The notes beneath the pieces were generated by a model. It had not been told where the DNA came from. It did not search any database and saw only the letters and a list, made by a program, of their open reading frames with translations. Shown here one piece after another: positions 1-7,098 of a stretch of DNA of 8,134 nt. This DNA is from Actinomycetes bacterium (GTDB lineage Bacteria; Actinomycetota; Coriobacteriia; WRKU01). The position numbers were made by a program, and so were the translations under genes. The stretch lies in contig WQXV01000040.1 of NCBI GenBank assembly GCA_009781565.1, positions 1 to 8,134 of the forward strand, given 5' to 3'. How positions within the stretch are numbered: the first letter of the stretch is position 1; every line of letters begins with the position of its first letter.

Positions 1-644
1 ACGTCAGTGTGGTCGCCGCCGATCTGGGCTGGAGCGACGTGGGCTCACTCGAATCGCTGGCCGATCTGGCACCTGCCGATGAAGAGGGTAACACCTTGAT
101 CGGGCGTGCCGTCGATATCGGAAGTCACGACACACTTGCCTACAGCGAAAGCGGGCGCATGATCGCCACGCTCGGCCTTGACAACGTGATGGTGGTCGAC
201 AGCGCCGATGCGACGCTGGTCGCCGATCGCGATCGCACCCAGGATGTGCGCCAGATCGTCGATGCTCTCAAAGAGGCGGGAGCGCCTGAGGTCGCGCTCA
301 ACAAGACGAGCCTGCGCCCCTGGGGAAGCTGGACCATGCTGGTGCGCATGCCGCACTACCACGTCAAGGAGGTCATGGTGCTGCCGGGCATGCGTCTATC
401 CTCGCAAAGCCACGAACACCGCGCCGAGCACTGGATCATCGCTGAAGGCACCGCGCTGGTCACCTGCAACGGCGGTACGATCACATTGGAGAAGAACGAG
501 AGCGCGTTTTTGCCGATGGGCGCTATCCATCGCTTGGAAAACATCGGGGATACCGTGCTGCGCGTGGTCGAGGTCGCCACCGGGCAGTACCTGGGCGAAG
601 ATGATATAACGCGCTACGATGACGATTACGGACGAGAGAGATAG
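1..644 (+). CDS. manC: Mannose-1-phosphate guanylyltransferase / mannose-6-phosphate isomerase, C-terminal part (5' truncated by window)
   Basis: Bifunctional type II PMI/GMP enzyme of the cytoplasm that makes GDP-mannose for surface glycans. Only the last ~214 residues are visible. The reading frame is open to the left edge (first full codon at base 3), so the GTG at base 9 is not the true start. It opens on the end of the nucleotidyltransferase domain, with the family motif WSDVGS (about bases 30-47). After a linker comes the cupin isomerase domain, starting at RPWGSW (about 315). The zinc-site motif SQSHEHRAEHW covers about 402-434, with metal ligands His (411-413), His (417-419) and Glu (426-428), and a later His in GAIHRLEN (528-530). 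The C-terminal signature YLGEDDITRYDDDYGR is typical of the family. The stop is TAG at 642-644, four bases before galU, so the two genes are probably co-transcribed. Family identity is very sure. The choice of manC over cpsB, rfbM or algA is naming convention only. Confidence 0.93.
   Translation, partial: VSVVAADLGWSDVGSLESLADLAPADEEGNTLIGRAVDIGSHDTLAYSESGRMIATLGLDNVMVVDSADATLVADRDRTQDVRQIVDALKEAGAPEVALNKTSLRPWGSWTMLVRMPHYHVKEVMVLPGMRLSSQSHEHRAEHWIIAEGTALVTCNGGTITLEKNESAFLPMGAIHRLENIGDTVLRVVEVATGQYLGEDDITRYDDDYGRER
634..640 (+). promoter_or_regulatory. Ribosome binding site of galU
   Basis: A purine-rich GAGAGAG lies inside the last codons of manC and ends 8 bases before the ATG at 649. It decides the galU start in favour of 649 over the in-frame ATG at 619, which would add ten residues not found in the family before the MKAIIPAAG start. 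Confidence 0.6.
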
Positions 645-648
645 ATCT

Positions 649-1497
649 ATGAAAGCGATCATTCCTGCTGCAGGTCTGGGCACCCGATTCCTACCGGTCA
701 CCAAAGCACAGCCCAAAGAGATGCTACCGGTACTGGATAAACCGATCATGCAATACGTGATCGAGGAAGCGGTCGACAGCGGTGTCTCCGAGATATTGCT
801 GGTCACCGGCAAGGCCAAGCGCGCCATTGAAGATCACTTCGACAGCAATGCGGAGCTCGAGCAGTCGTTGGCTGACCAAGGTAAGGCTGCCGCGCTCGAC
901 ACGGTGCATGCCATCACCGAGATGGCCCATCTGTTCTCGGTACGCCAGTCACGTCCCAAGGGATTGGGCCATGCGATACATTATGGAGCGCCTTTCGTGG
1001 GTGACGAGCCGTTCTATGTGTTGCTCGGCGACATCATCGTACCCGACCATAACGTCTTACCGCGCCTGCTCGAGGTCCATGAAAAGACCGGCGCCAGTGT
1101 GATCGCGGTCGAGCCGGTCGCAGCCGAAGATGTCTCAAAATACGGTATCATCGCAGGTCAGCAGATTGAAGACGGGGTCTGGAAGGTCAGTGATATGATC
1201 GAGAAGCCGCCAGTCGGCTCGGCTCCCTCGAATCTGGCGATCACCGGACGTTATCTGCTCACCCCACGCATCATGGAGATCCTGGAGAACACCCCACCCG
1301 GTCGTGATGGCGAGATCCAGCTGACCGATGCCTTGATCGAGCTGCTCGGCGAAGAAGAGGTCTACGCGGTCGTGATCGATCCTCGCGACGGGTTCGACAC
1401 CGGTAACATGATCGGCTGGCTTGAGACCAACCTGGCTTTGGGTCTGCGCGACGAGCGCTACAAGGACCAGATCCGCAGTCTCATCGACTCGCTGTAG
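649..1497 (+). CDS. galU: UTP--glucose-1-phosphate uridylyltransferase
   Basis: A 282-residue cytoplasmic nucleotidyltransferase (GT-A-like fold) that makes UDP-glucose from UTP and glucose-1-phosphate for cell-wall polysaccharides, glycolipids and galactose metabolism. The nucleotide-binding signature GLGTRFLPVTK is at residues 9-19, followed by QPKEMLPVLDKP (21-32). Further family landmarks are GLGHAI (105-110), LLGDII (125-130), KYGII (164-168), MIEKP (183-187), GEIQLTDAL (221-229) and the C-terminal FDTGN (249-253). Length matches bacterial GalU (about 280-300). The metal-site stretch reads GDII rather than the frequent PDD/GDD form; the E. coli enzyme also varies at the second position, so activity is not in doubt. 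It sits 4 bases after manC, and both supply activated sugars, which supports an operon. The close relative RfbA (glucose-1-phosphate thymidylyltransferase) is unlikely, because the first motif reads GLGTRFLPVTK and not the GGSGTRL type. Confidence 0.96.
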   Translation: MKAIIPAAGLGTRFLPVTKAQPKEMLPVLDKPIMQYVIEEAVDSGVSEILLVTGKAKRAIEDHFDSNAELEQSLADQGKAAALDTVHAITEMAHLFSVRQSRPKGLGHAIHYGAPFVGDEPFYVLLGDIIVPDHNVLPRLLEVHEKTGASVIAVEPVAAEDVSKYGIIAGQQIEDGVWKVSDMIEKPPVGSAPSNLAITGRYLLTPRIMEILENTPPGRDGEIQLTDALIELLGEEEVYAVVIDPRDGFDTGNMIGWLETNLALGLRDERYKDQIRSLIDSL

Positions 1498-1556
1498 GGC
1501 TCAGGTTTCGCACCCAAATCCGCTCCAAACTCTGTACTTTGGTACCCCCGATGCGG

Positions 1557-1562
1557 TAGAAT
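1557..1562 (+). promoter_or_regulatory. Possible -10 element upstream of the GH3 gene pair
   Basis: TAGAAT lies in the 158-base gap between galU and the next gene and matches the sigma-70/SigA -10 consensus at five of six positions. No good -35 is seen 16-18 bases upstream (the best windows around 1533-1540 are poor). If used, the mRNA would start near 1569 and carry a leader of about 85 bases that includes the hairpin and T-run described next. Supported only by position and sequence match. Confidence 0.35.
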
Positions 1563-1575
1563 AAGCCTAATCATA

Positions 1576-1614
1576 AGCACATGAGCTGGCGTTATGCGTG
1601 CTCAGCCGTTTTTT
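1576..1614 (+). terminator. Weak hairpin plus T-run (possible terminator of manC-galU or leader attenuator)
   Basis: Two mutually exclusive short stems can form: AGCAC (1576-1580) with GTGCT (1598-1602), and TGAGC (1582-1586) with GCTCA (1600-1604). A run of six T follows at 1609-1614. Four to six bases separate the stems from the T-run and the stems are short, so this is a weak intrinsic terminator at best. Because it lies downstream of the possible -10 at 1557, it could act as a leader structure of the GH3 genes rather than the end of the galU transcript. Confidence 0.3.
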
Positions 1615-1646
1615 GTGTGCATGCGCGGAAAACACCGATCGAGAAC

Positions 1647-1653
1647 GGAAGGA
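1647..1653 (+). promoter_or_regulatory. Ribosome binding site deciding the start at 1656
   Basis: GGAAGGA is the only Shine-Dalgarno-like sequence near the start of this gene and supports the ATG at 1656. The spacing is short (2 bases from the end of the motif, about 6 from its first GGA). The alternative in-frame ATG at 1581 has no such element and lies inside the hairpin region, so I reject it. Confidence 0.5.
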
Positions 1654-1655
1654 TT

Positions 1656-2960
1656 ATGCCTGAGAATCCGACTATCGAGACCATCGAATCGCCCTATGAT
1701 CGAGAAGATGCTGTTCTGGATGAACCGCTTCACAGTGAAGAGACCTACGAGCACTACGTAGCAGAGAACCAACATGAACAAAGGCGCAAGCTCTCCAGCT
1801 TGCTCAATGCATTGCTAGCGGTGCTCGGCATGATCATCGCCGGCTATTTCTTGGTGCTCGCGGTGTTGTTCTTGCTAGGTTGGACCGCCGCACCGCTACC
1901 GTTTGCCTCAGCGACTGAAGACGTGGTGGTGGAGGAAACAGCGACTTTCGAGGTCGCCAACTTCACCGACGAGCAACTTGCCGCGCAGATGTGCATGGTC
2001 ATCGTCGACTCCCAACAATCAGCCGGATTCTCCTCGCTGACCAAGGAAGGGGTCGGCGCGATCGTGCTGGCGGGCAACACACCTTCCGCCTCATTTGCCA
2101 AAGATGTCGCCTCGGCGCAAAGTGATGCGGCGCAATCGGTCCAAGCCTTCATCGTCTCTGATGAGCATCCCGACCAAGTCGGTCGTCTCGAAGAGCTGTG
2201 CGGGACGGTACCGAATGCTAAGACGCTGAGTAAGACGAAGGCTAGCGAAGTCGAGACCACCATCGAGGCCTATGGGAACAACCTCCAAGAGCAGGGGGTC
2301 AACTTTGTGCTGGGACCGGTTGCCGATATCAATCAAGACGGAGCGGCGCTAGCAAAGAGCAATCGCTGTTTCGAAGGGGGCACCGACAAGGTCGCCGAGT
2401 GCTGCCAAGCCTGGTGTAACGGCATGGGCAATGCCGGGGTCGCGACCGCGATCAAGCATTGGCCAGGTTTGGGTAGTTTCGCCGATGTCAATGAAGTGGT
2501 GACCGCGTACAAACCGTGGTCGAACATCGAAAGCAGTGAAGTCACCATATTCAGTAGATCGAGCGATGCTGCCGATGCCATTGTGGTAAGCCACGTGATC
2601 GTTCCCGATTTCACGGAGAACAAGACGCCGACCAGCCTCTCACGGGCAGCGCTGTCCTATCTGCGTGACGATGTCGGAGACGATGCGCTTATCATCACCG
2701 ATAACATCGACATGCTGGTAAGCGCCGGTCTTGTTCCCTCAGAAGCCGCAGCGGTGATCGAGTCGCTGAATGCGGGCGCTGATATGGTCATCTTCAAGCC
2801 GAATGGCAAGCAGGATGTGGTCTCAGAGCTCGCAAGCGCAATCTCTTCAGGCACGATGGATCGGACTGACGCCCAAGCTAAGGTCGAGCGGATCATCCGT
2901 CTGAAATCCAACATGGATCTGAGCCCGAAACTGGGCTCGAAGATCAGCGAAACCAAGTAA
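1656..2960 (+). CDS. Membrane-anchored GH3 (NagZ-like) family protein with degenerate active site
   Basis: 434 residues. An acidic cytoplasmic tail (1-42; 12 Asp/Glu in the first 40) is followed by RRK (43-45), one transmembrane helix (about 51-76) and then a glycoside hydrolase family 3 N-terminal-type barrel (about 100-420). The basic residues before the helix predict an outward-facing catalytic domain. NagZ-type members remove beta-N-acetylglucosamine from peptidoglycan or related glycans. Preserved here are GPVADIN (220-226), KHWPG (267-271) and the expected nucleophile Asp349 in TDNIDM. The usual EGG loop reads SDEHPD (168-173), RSFG reads RCFE (237-240), and the Asp-x-His dyad reads Asp277-Val-Asn279. 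It may therefore be inactive, slow or glycan-binding. Six cysteines lie outside the membrane (113, 182, 238, 249, 250, 254), four of them within 17 residues. It is followed 9 bases later by a paralogue with an intact site. The fold assignment is secure; the substrate is unknown. Confidence 0.85.
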   Translation: MPENPTIETIESPYDREDAVLDEPLHSEETYEHYVAENQHEQRRKLSSLLNALLAVLGMIIAGYFLVLAVLFLLGWTAAPLPFASATEDVVVEETATFEVANFTDEQLAAQMCMVIVDSQQSAGFSSLTKEGVGAIVLAGNTPSASFAKDVASAQSDAAQSVQAFIVSDEHPDQVGRLEELCGTVPNAKTLSKTKASEVETTIEAYGNNLQEQGVNFVLGPVADINQDGAALAKSNRCFEGGTDKVAECCQAWCNGMGNAGVATAIKHWPGLGSFADVNEVVTAYKPWSNIESSEVTIFSRSSDAADAIVVSHVIVPDFTENKTPTSLSRAALSYLRDDVGDDALIITDNIDMLVSAGLVPSEAAAVIESLNAGADMVIFKPNGKQDVVSELASAISSGTMDRTDAQAKVERIIRLKSNMDLSPKLGSKISETK

Positions 2961-2969
2961 ACTTCGCCC

Positions 2970-4166
2970 ATGAAAAAGAAGGACCGGACACGGACAGAGT
3001 CTACGACCACTCGTGTACTGAAATGGCTGGCCTTCTTCTGCCTCGGTATCATTGCGGCCTATCTGGTCATCGTCGCAGCCCTGCTCTATAGCGTCTATTA
3101 CGGGCCCGATCAAAGTTCGACCAGTAACCAGGTCACCCAGACAGAAAATTCGGAGGAAGCCGAATCAGAGGTGACCTTCGATGTATCAAGCTGGTCCAAC
3201 GAAGAGCTCGCTGCCCAGATGCTGATCATCATGGCACCCAGTAACGACACAGCCGGGTTCTATATCCTGGCACACTACGGAGTAGGTGCCATCACACTCT
3301 CAGGAGGCAAACCGGTACCGGAGACCCCGCGAGAACTGGCAGCCGCGCAAGCCGAGGTCGCACGCGGTATTCCGATGCTGGTCTGCTCCGATGAAGAGGG
3401 AGGAGAGGTCGCACACCTTGCCGATCTGGTCGGCGCTCTTCCTGCTCCTGCCGATATCATTGAGCTTGAATACGATGAGATCACCGCAATGACACGAGCG
3501 CACGGCGAGAAGCTTGCAGCGATCGGAGTGCATGCGGTCTTGGCACCCACCCTCGACCTGGCTGAGCCTGATACGTACATGACACGCTTGGGGCGCTCAT
3601 TTGGTGCCGATCCAGCTGAGGTGACCGATTACGGACGCGCATGGATCGAAGGTATGCATGAGGCGGGATTGGCGGTCACCCTCAAACACTGGCCTGGCAT
3701 CGGGAGTGCACCCGATACCCACGCGTATTCCAATGCGGTCCACGCTCTCGACGTGATGGAGCAGCGCGATATGGTCCCCTTCGATACGTTGATAGGCGAG
3801 GGAGCCGAGATGGTCATGCTCGGCCATGTCATGGTCCCGGGCCTGACCGAACCTGACACCGCGGTCTCACTCTCACCAGCAGCTTATGCCTATCTACGCG
3901 AACACAGCGGCCCCGACCTGATCATCATGACCGACTGCCTGAGTATGGCGGGAGCCATCAAGGGCCAGAATCTGAGCATCGCACAAGCTGCGGTGCGCTC
4001 TATAGCGGCTGGTGCCGATCTGGTGATGGCCGGCGCCATGGACACCGCCGACGTGATAGACGAGCTTTCAAGTGCGATCGATACCGGTATCATCGACCGC
4101 TCACAAGCCGAACTGTCCGTGCAAAAACTCCTCCGACTCAAAGCGAGCAAAGGGCTCATCGAGTAA
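2970..4166 (+). CDS. Membrane-anchored GH3 beta-N-acetylhexosaminidase (NagZ-like), active site intact
   Basis: 398 residues. A short basic N-terminus (KKK at 2-4) and one transmembrane helix (about 18-44) are followed by a Ser/Gln/Glu-rich linker (about 46-70) and a GH3 barrel (about 72-395), predicted to face outward. All NagZ-type landmarks are visible: SDEEGGEVAHL (140-150), APTLDL (192-197), RSFG-ADP (209-215), KHWPG (239-243), the Asp249-Thr-His251 acid/base dyad, GHVMVP (285-290), and the nucleophile Asp322 in TDCLSMAGA. In this family the enzyme hydrolyses terminal beta-N-acetylglucosaminides, usually in peptidoglycan turnover. A surface-anchored form could instead trim a surface glycan made by the neighbouring genes (inference). 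The usual Arg after EGG is Glu here, and a Cys follows the nucleophile, so substrate preference may differ from classic NagZ. No Shine-Dalgarno is seen in the 9 bases after the previous stop, so translation is probably coupled. NagZ is the nearest known relative, but I do not assign a symbol. Confidence 0.88.
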   Translation: MKKKDRTRTESTTTRVLKWLAFFCLGIIAAYLVIVAALLYSVYYGPDQSSTSNQVTQTENSEEAESEVTFDVSSWSNEELAAQMLIIMAPSNDTAGFYILAHYGVGAITLSGGKPVPETPRELAAAQAEVARGIPMLVCSDEEGGEVAHLADLVGALPAPADIIELEYDEITAMTRAHGEKLAAIGVHAVLAPTLDLAEPDTYMTRLGRSFGADPAEVTDYGRAWIEGMHEAGLAVTLKHWPGIGSAPDTHAYSNAVHALDVMEQRDMVPFDTLIGEGAEMVMLGHVMVPGLTEPDTAVSLSPAAYAYLREHSGPDLIIMTDCLSMAGAIKGQNLSIAQAAVRSIAAGADLVMAGAMDTADVIDELSSAIDTGIIDRSQAELSVQKLLRLKASKGLIE

Positions 4167-4217
4167 CACGAGAGGATATACCACCATAGTCTGCACATAC
4201 GAATCGGAGCGTAACGG

Positions 4218-4223
4218 TATAAT
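4218..4223 (+). promoter_or_regulatory. Perfect -10 (TATAAT) placed for a leaderless mRNA
   Basis: TATAAT matches the consensus exactly and ends 9 bases before the ATG at 4233. Initiation about 7 bases downstream of a -10 falls near 4230, which would give an mRNA with a leader of zero to three bases. No Shine-Dalgarno is present between 4210 and 4232. No -35 hexamer resembling TTGACA is seen 16-18 bases upstream, and there is no TG extension. The 66-base gap after the GH3 gene (4167-4232) holds nothing else I can support. It would make the ABC exporter and glycosyltransferase a separate transcription unit. Confidence 0.55.
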
Positions 4224-4232
4224 GGCTGGCGT

Positions 4233-6113
4233 ATGATTACACAACTCTGGGATACCTTACAAGAGCGTTTCAAGCTCAAAGCGGTTCGACGTCTCTTCGA
4301 ATTTGTCGAGGTCAAGAAATCCGAGGTCGCGGGACTTGTCGGCTTTGCGGTCCTGTTCGCTCTTTTCGAAGGAGTCGGGCTCTCACTGTTGCTTCCGATC
4401 CTGCAATTCGCCGAATCGGGGACCTCGGCTATCCAAGACTCGGGCGGCTTCATCTGGACGACGCTCTATCAGGTACTGGGTTGGTTCAATCTCAAGCCGA
4501 CGCTGGTCGTCTTGTTACTTCTCGCCTTCATCCCAAACGTTTTGCGCAACGTGGTCTTCTATCTGCGCACATGGTACAACTCGGTCATTTCCAGTCGTAT
4601 CATGCTACGCCTACGCATGAAGGTGGTCGATACGGTCTATGCCGCCGATCCGGAGTTCTATTCACGCCATCCCGTCGGCGAGCTGGTCGGTGTCGTCATG
4701 GGACAGACCGGCGCAGCCGGCTCGGCTGTCCTGTCCATCATCAATCTGTTCGGTATCGGATTGTTACTGATCATGTACGCGGTCATCTTGCTCTCGCTTT
4801 CAGTACCGCTGACGCTGGTCGCCGTCTTTTTTGCCGCCATCGTCTCACTGGTCAACAAGCGGGTTTTGAACTGGATCAAGGAAAACTCACTGAAGAACGC
4901 GCGCCTCGGCCAGGAACTGATGGCAAAGATCGTCGAGCGCATGGGTCAGATGCAGCTGGTCAAGCTGCGCAACACCCAAGCCGAGGAAGCAGCCTACATC
5001 GAAGAGGTCACCAAGATCTCGCAGAAGTTGAGCATCCAGGCTTCCAAGGTCGGCGCTGCTGTCGAGGTGATCGTCGATCCGGTCCAGATGATCTCGGTGT
5101 TCGTGACCCTCTACATCGGTATTGCGGTCCTAGGCTCGACGTTGGCCCAGCTCGGCTTGTTGATGTTCATCCTGATTCGGCTCAACGCGCGGGTCAAGGA
5201 GTTCAACAACCAACTGCAAGCCATTACCGGAGCCACCTCGGGCGTGCGGCTGGTCAACGAGATGTTCGACGCCGCGACGACCTCGAACACGATCAACTCC
5301 GGTGGGCGCGAGTTCTCCGGAATCGAAGAGGGCATCGAGCTCAAGCAACTCGCCTTTGATTATCCCGACGTACTCAGCGCACAAGGTGAGCTGGTCTCTC
5401 AGGGTAAGGCGGTGCTCAACGACATAAACGCATTCATTCCCGCCGGCTCCTTTACTGCACTGGTCGGTCGTTCCGGTGCAGGCAAATCGACGCTGGTCGA
5501 GCTCTTGCCTCGCATGCGCGATGTCAGTGACGGTGAGGTGCTCTTCGATGATGTCCCCATCAAGGAATACAACGTCGGCTCGATAAGGCGAGGGATCGGC
5601 TATGTGACCCAGAGCCCGATGCTCTTCAATGACACGGTCTATGAGAATATCGTCTATGGTCTGGGCTATGAGCCGACCGAGCAGCAGGTCTATGACGCGC
5701 TCGACGCGGCGCACGCCTTGTTCGTCTACGATCTGCCGCAGGGGCTTAATACCAAGCTGGGTGATCGTGGTGTGCGATTCAGCGGTGGTGAGCGCCAACG
5801 TATCGCACTTGCGCGCGTTCTTCTTGAGGATACCGACATCCTGGTCTTTGACGAGCCGACCTCGGCACTCGACTCAGAAAGCGAAGGCTATATCCAACAG
5901 ACGCTGAGAGCGCTGCACGGCAAGAAGACCTTGATCGTGATCGCGCATCGCCTCGCGACGGTGGTCTCAGCCGATCAGCTTCTCGTGGTCGATGATGGCA
6001 AGATCGTCGAGCGTGGAACCCACGCAGAGCTCATGGAGCGCGACGGCGCCTATGCCAACCTGTTCCAAAGTCAGCTCATCGGTGTCGAAGATCCTAGCGC
6101 GGTGCCCGACTAG
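4233..6113 (+). CDS. ABC exporter, fused permease and ATPase (MsbA/PglK-like)
   Basis: 626 residues: an N-terminal type IV exporter membrane domain and a C-terminal nucleotide-binding domain, working as a homodimer (or heterodimer). About six membrane segments: near 33-57, 88-110, 165-185, 189-208, 278-300 and 303-317. The opening ALFEGVGLSLLLPIL (43-57) resembles lipid and lipid-linked-oligosaccharide exporters. ATPase motifs are complete: A-loop Tyr377, Walker A GRSGAGKST (412-420), Q-loop Gln460, signature FSGGE (516-520; Glu for Gln is a common variant), Walker B ILVFDE (536-541) with catalytic Glu541, D-loop SALD (544-547) and H-loop His572. The stretch between A-loop and Walker A (about 379-392) is somewhat longer than usual. 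It is followed with a one-base overlap by a membrane glycosyltransferase, which suggests that it moves a lipid-linked glycan or precursor outward. The substrate is inferred only from context; peptide or drug export cannot be excluded. No Shine-Dalgarno; see the -10 at 4218. Confidence 0.92.
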   Translation: MITQLWDTLQERFKLKAVRRLFEFVEVKKSEVAGLVGFAVLFALFEGVGLSLLLPILQFAESGTSAIQDSGGFIWTTLYQVLGWFNLKPTLVVLLLLAFIPNVLRNVVFYLRTWYNSVISSRIMLRLRMKVVDTVYAADPEFYSRHPVGELVGVVMGQTGAAGSAVLSIINLFGIGLLLIMYAVILLSLSVPLTLVAVFFAAIVSLVNKRVLNWIKENSLKNARLGQELMAKIVERMGQMQLVKLRNTQAEEAAYIEEVTKISQKLSIQASKVGAAVEVIVDPVQMISVFVTLYIGIAVLGSTLAQLGLLMFILIRLNARVKEFNNQLQAITGATSGVRLVNEMFDAATTSNTINSGGREFSGIEEGIELKQLAFDYPDVLSAQGELVSQGKAVLNDINAFIPAGSFTALVGRSGAGKSTLVELLPRMRDVSDGEVLFDDVPIKEYNVGSIRRGIGYVTQSPMLFNDTVYENIVYGLGYEPTEQQVYDALDAAHALFVYDLPQGLNTKLGDRGVRFSGGERQRIALARVLLEDTDILVFDEPTSALDSESEGYIQQTLRALHGKKTLIVIAHRLATVVSADQLLVVDDGKIVERGTHAELMERDGAYANLFQSQLIGVEDPSAVPD

Positions 6114-7096
6114 TGTCCTTCGAGATCTTAGTTCAAGACGCGTTTCATCTTGGCATGATCGCCATAGTACTCTTCTTCGGTGCCAGCGGGCTTGCCTATA
6201 TCATCAAGAAGACCTTTGCGTTCTCAATGCCGCTGTTCTGTTTGATCTTGATGTTCGTGCTGTTCGTCACTGCGATCTTCACTGATCTGACCATCACCTA
6301 CTATGCTGGACTCGCGCTGGCGGCAGCCGGCGCGCTACTGACCATCTTCGGTGTGCTCCTCGCTCCCGATCGGGAGAGCTACCGGTCCAAGATCTTCAGC
6401 GAGGGCCTTATCGCGTTTCTCTTTCTGGTCGCGTTCACCTACCTGATAAATATCGGGCGCGAGGTCGTCTGGATCGATGATTTCAACTACTGGGCGCTCT
6501 CAGTACGCGCGATGTTCCGTCTGGGCGATCTGGTGGCGCGTCACCCCGGCGCGATCGTCTTTGGCATCGATAAACCACCAGCGACCAGCCTCTTTAACTA
6601 TTTCTTCTCGCGGATGAGTGGCGGCTTCTCCGAGTTCTCACTCTTTGCCTCGACGCAGCTGCTCATCTATGCGTTCTTGCTACCCCTGTTCGATTCGGTC
6701 GAGAAAAGCGTGGTCAAGTTCTTCGGGTTGCTCGTCATCATTCCCTGCTCGATCATTGCCTTCCAATTCGCCTACCTTGAATCCAGTTTCTCGATGCTGA
6801 CCATCGATTTATTGATCGCCTACGAGACCGGATTCGGCCTGTTCGTGATCATGCATGAGGAGTACTCGATGCGCTCGCGCATCCTGATCATGGCACTGCT
6901 CGGAGCGCTCTTGCCCCTGCAGAAGAACACCGGTATCATCTTGGTGATGGTGCTTCTGGTCGCCCTTGCCGCGCAAGCCTACTTCGAGCGACGTTACAAA
7001 CCGGTCGATGAGATCTGGCTTGACGGGATCGTCACCGCCGCAGCCCTGCTCGTTCCCGCGATCAGCACCTATATGTTGTGGATGTGGGTGATCTGA
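6113..7096 (+). CDS. GT-C-type polytopic membrane glycosyltransferase, N-terminal portion (split gene)
   Basis: 327 residues with about nine hydrophobic segments (near 12-32, 37-57, 62-84, 98-116, 178-195, 203-220, 225-247, 256-289 and 306-326). The GTG start at 6113 overlaps the exporter stop by one base (TAGTG) with no clear Shine-Dalgarno, so translation is likely coupled; an ATG at 6155 is an alternative. Features typical of GT-C enzymes, which transfer sugars from polyprenyl-phosphate donors outside the membrane, are the acidic pair Asp122-Asp123 in the first large outer loop (WIDDFNYWALSVRAM), KPP at 154-156 (the usual YPP site), an aromatic/acidic YLESSFSMLTIDLL stretch (221-234), and LLPLQKNTGI (266-275), close to the family's LK-x-TG motif. 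The protein stops abruptly in or just after a membrane helix, and the following gene looks like its missing C-terminal half. The family call is from motif pattern and topology, not a close known homologue. Donor and acceptor are unknown. Confidence 0.75.
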   Translation: MSFEILVQDAFHLGMIAIVLFFGASGLAYIIKKTFAFSMPLFCLILMFVLFVTAIFTDLTITYYAGLALAAAGALLTIFGVLLAPDRESYRSKIFSEGLIAFLFLVAFTYLINIGREVVWIDDFNYWALSVRAMFRLGDLVARHPGAIVFGIDKPPATSLFNYFFSRMSGGFSEFSLFASTQLLIYAFLLPLFDSVEKSVVKFFGLLVIIPCSIIAFQFAYLESSFSMLTIDLLIAYETGFGLFVIMHEEYSMRSRILIMALLGALLPLQKNTGIILVMVLLVALAAQAYFERRYKPVDEIWLDGIVTAAALLVPAISTYMLWMWVI

Positions 7097-7098
7097 TG
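7073..7098 (+). other. Junction between glycosyltransferase halves: stop/start overlap or -1 frameshift point
   Basis: The first half is read in one frame to TGA at 7094-7096; the second half is open in the -1 frame relative to it from at least 7078. The two frames overlap over about 19 bases, and ATG at 7096-7098 shares one base with the stop (TGATG). One extra base, for example in the GGG at 7086-7088, would join the halves into one ~630-residue protein. No X-XXY-YYZ slippery heptamer is seen here, so programmed -1 frameshifting is not supported by sequence. Confidence 0.7.

Noticed and set aside
1581..1655. N-terminal extension of the first GH3 protein from ATG 1581
   Set aside because: No Shine-Dalgarno, overlaps the hairpin/T-run, and the added 25 residues look non-coding; 1656 has a GGAAGGA just upstream.
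4177..4221. Inverted repeat TATACC (4177-4182) / GGTATA (4216-4221) around the exporter promoter
   Set aside because: Only 6 bp with a 33-base gap and overlapping the -10 itself; easily chance. Would be worth reopening if conserved in relatives.
3890..4453. 187-codon open frame on the - strand crossing the GH3/ABC gap
   Set aside because: Ser/Arg-rich composition typical of an antisense shadow; it overlaps two certain genes and the exporter promoter.
4481..5359. 292-codon + strand frame inside the ABC exporter gene
   Set aside because: Arg/His/Gly-rich out-of-frame translation of the exporter membrane domain, no family features.
5130..5798. Long open frame on the - strand (222 codons) opposite the ABC ATPase domain
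   Set aside because: It is a mirror of the strongly biased codons of a well-identified gene, has no recognisable domain and no start context.
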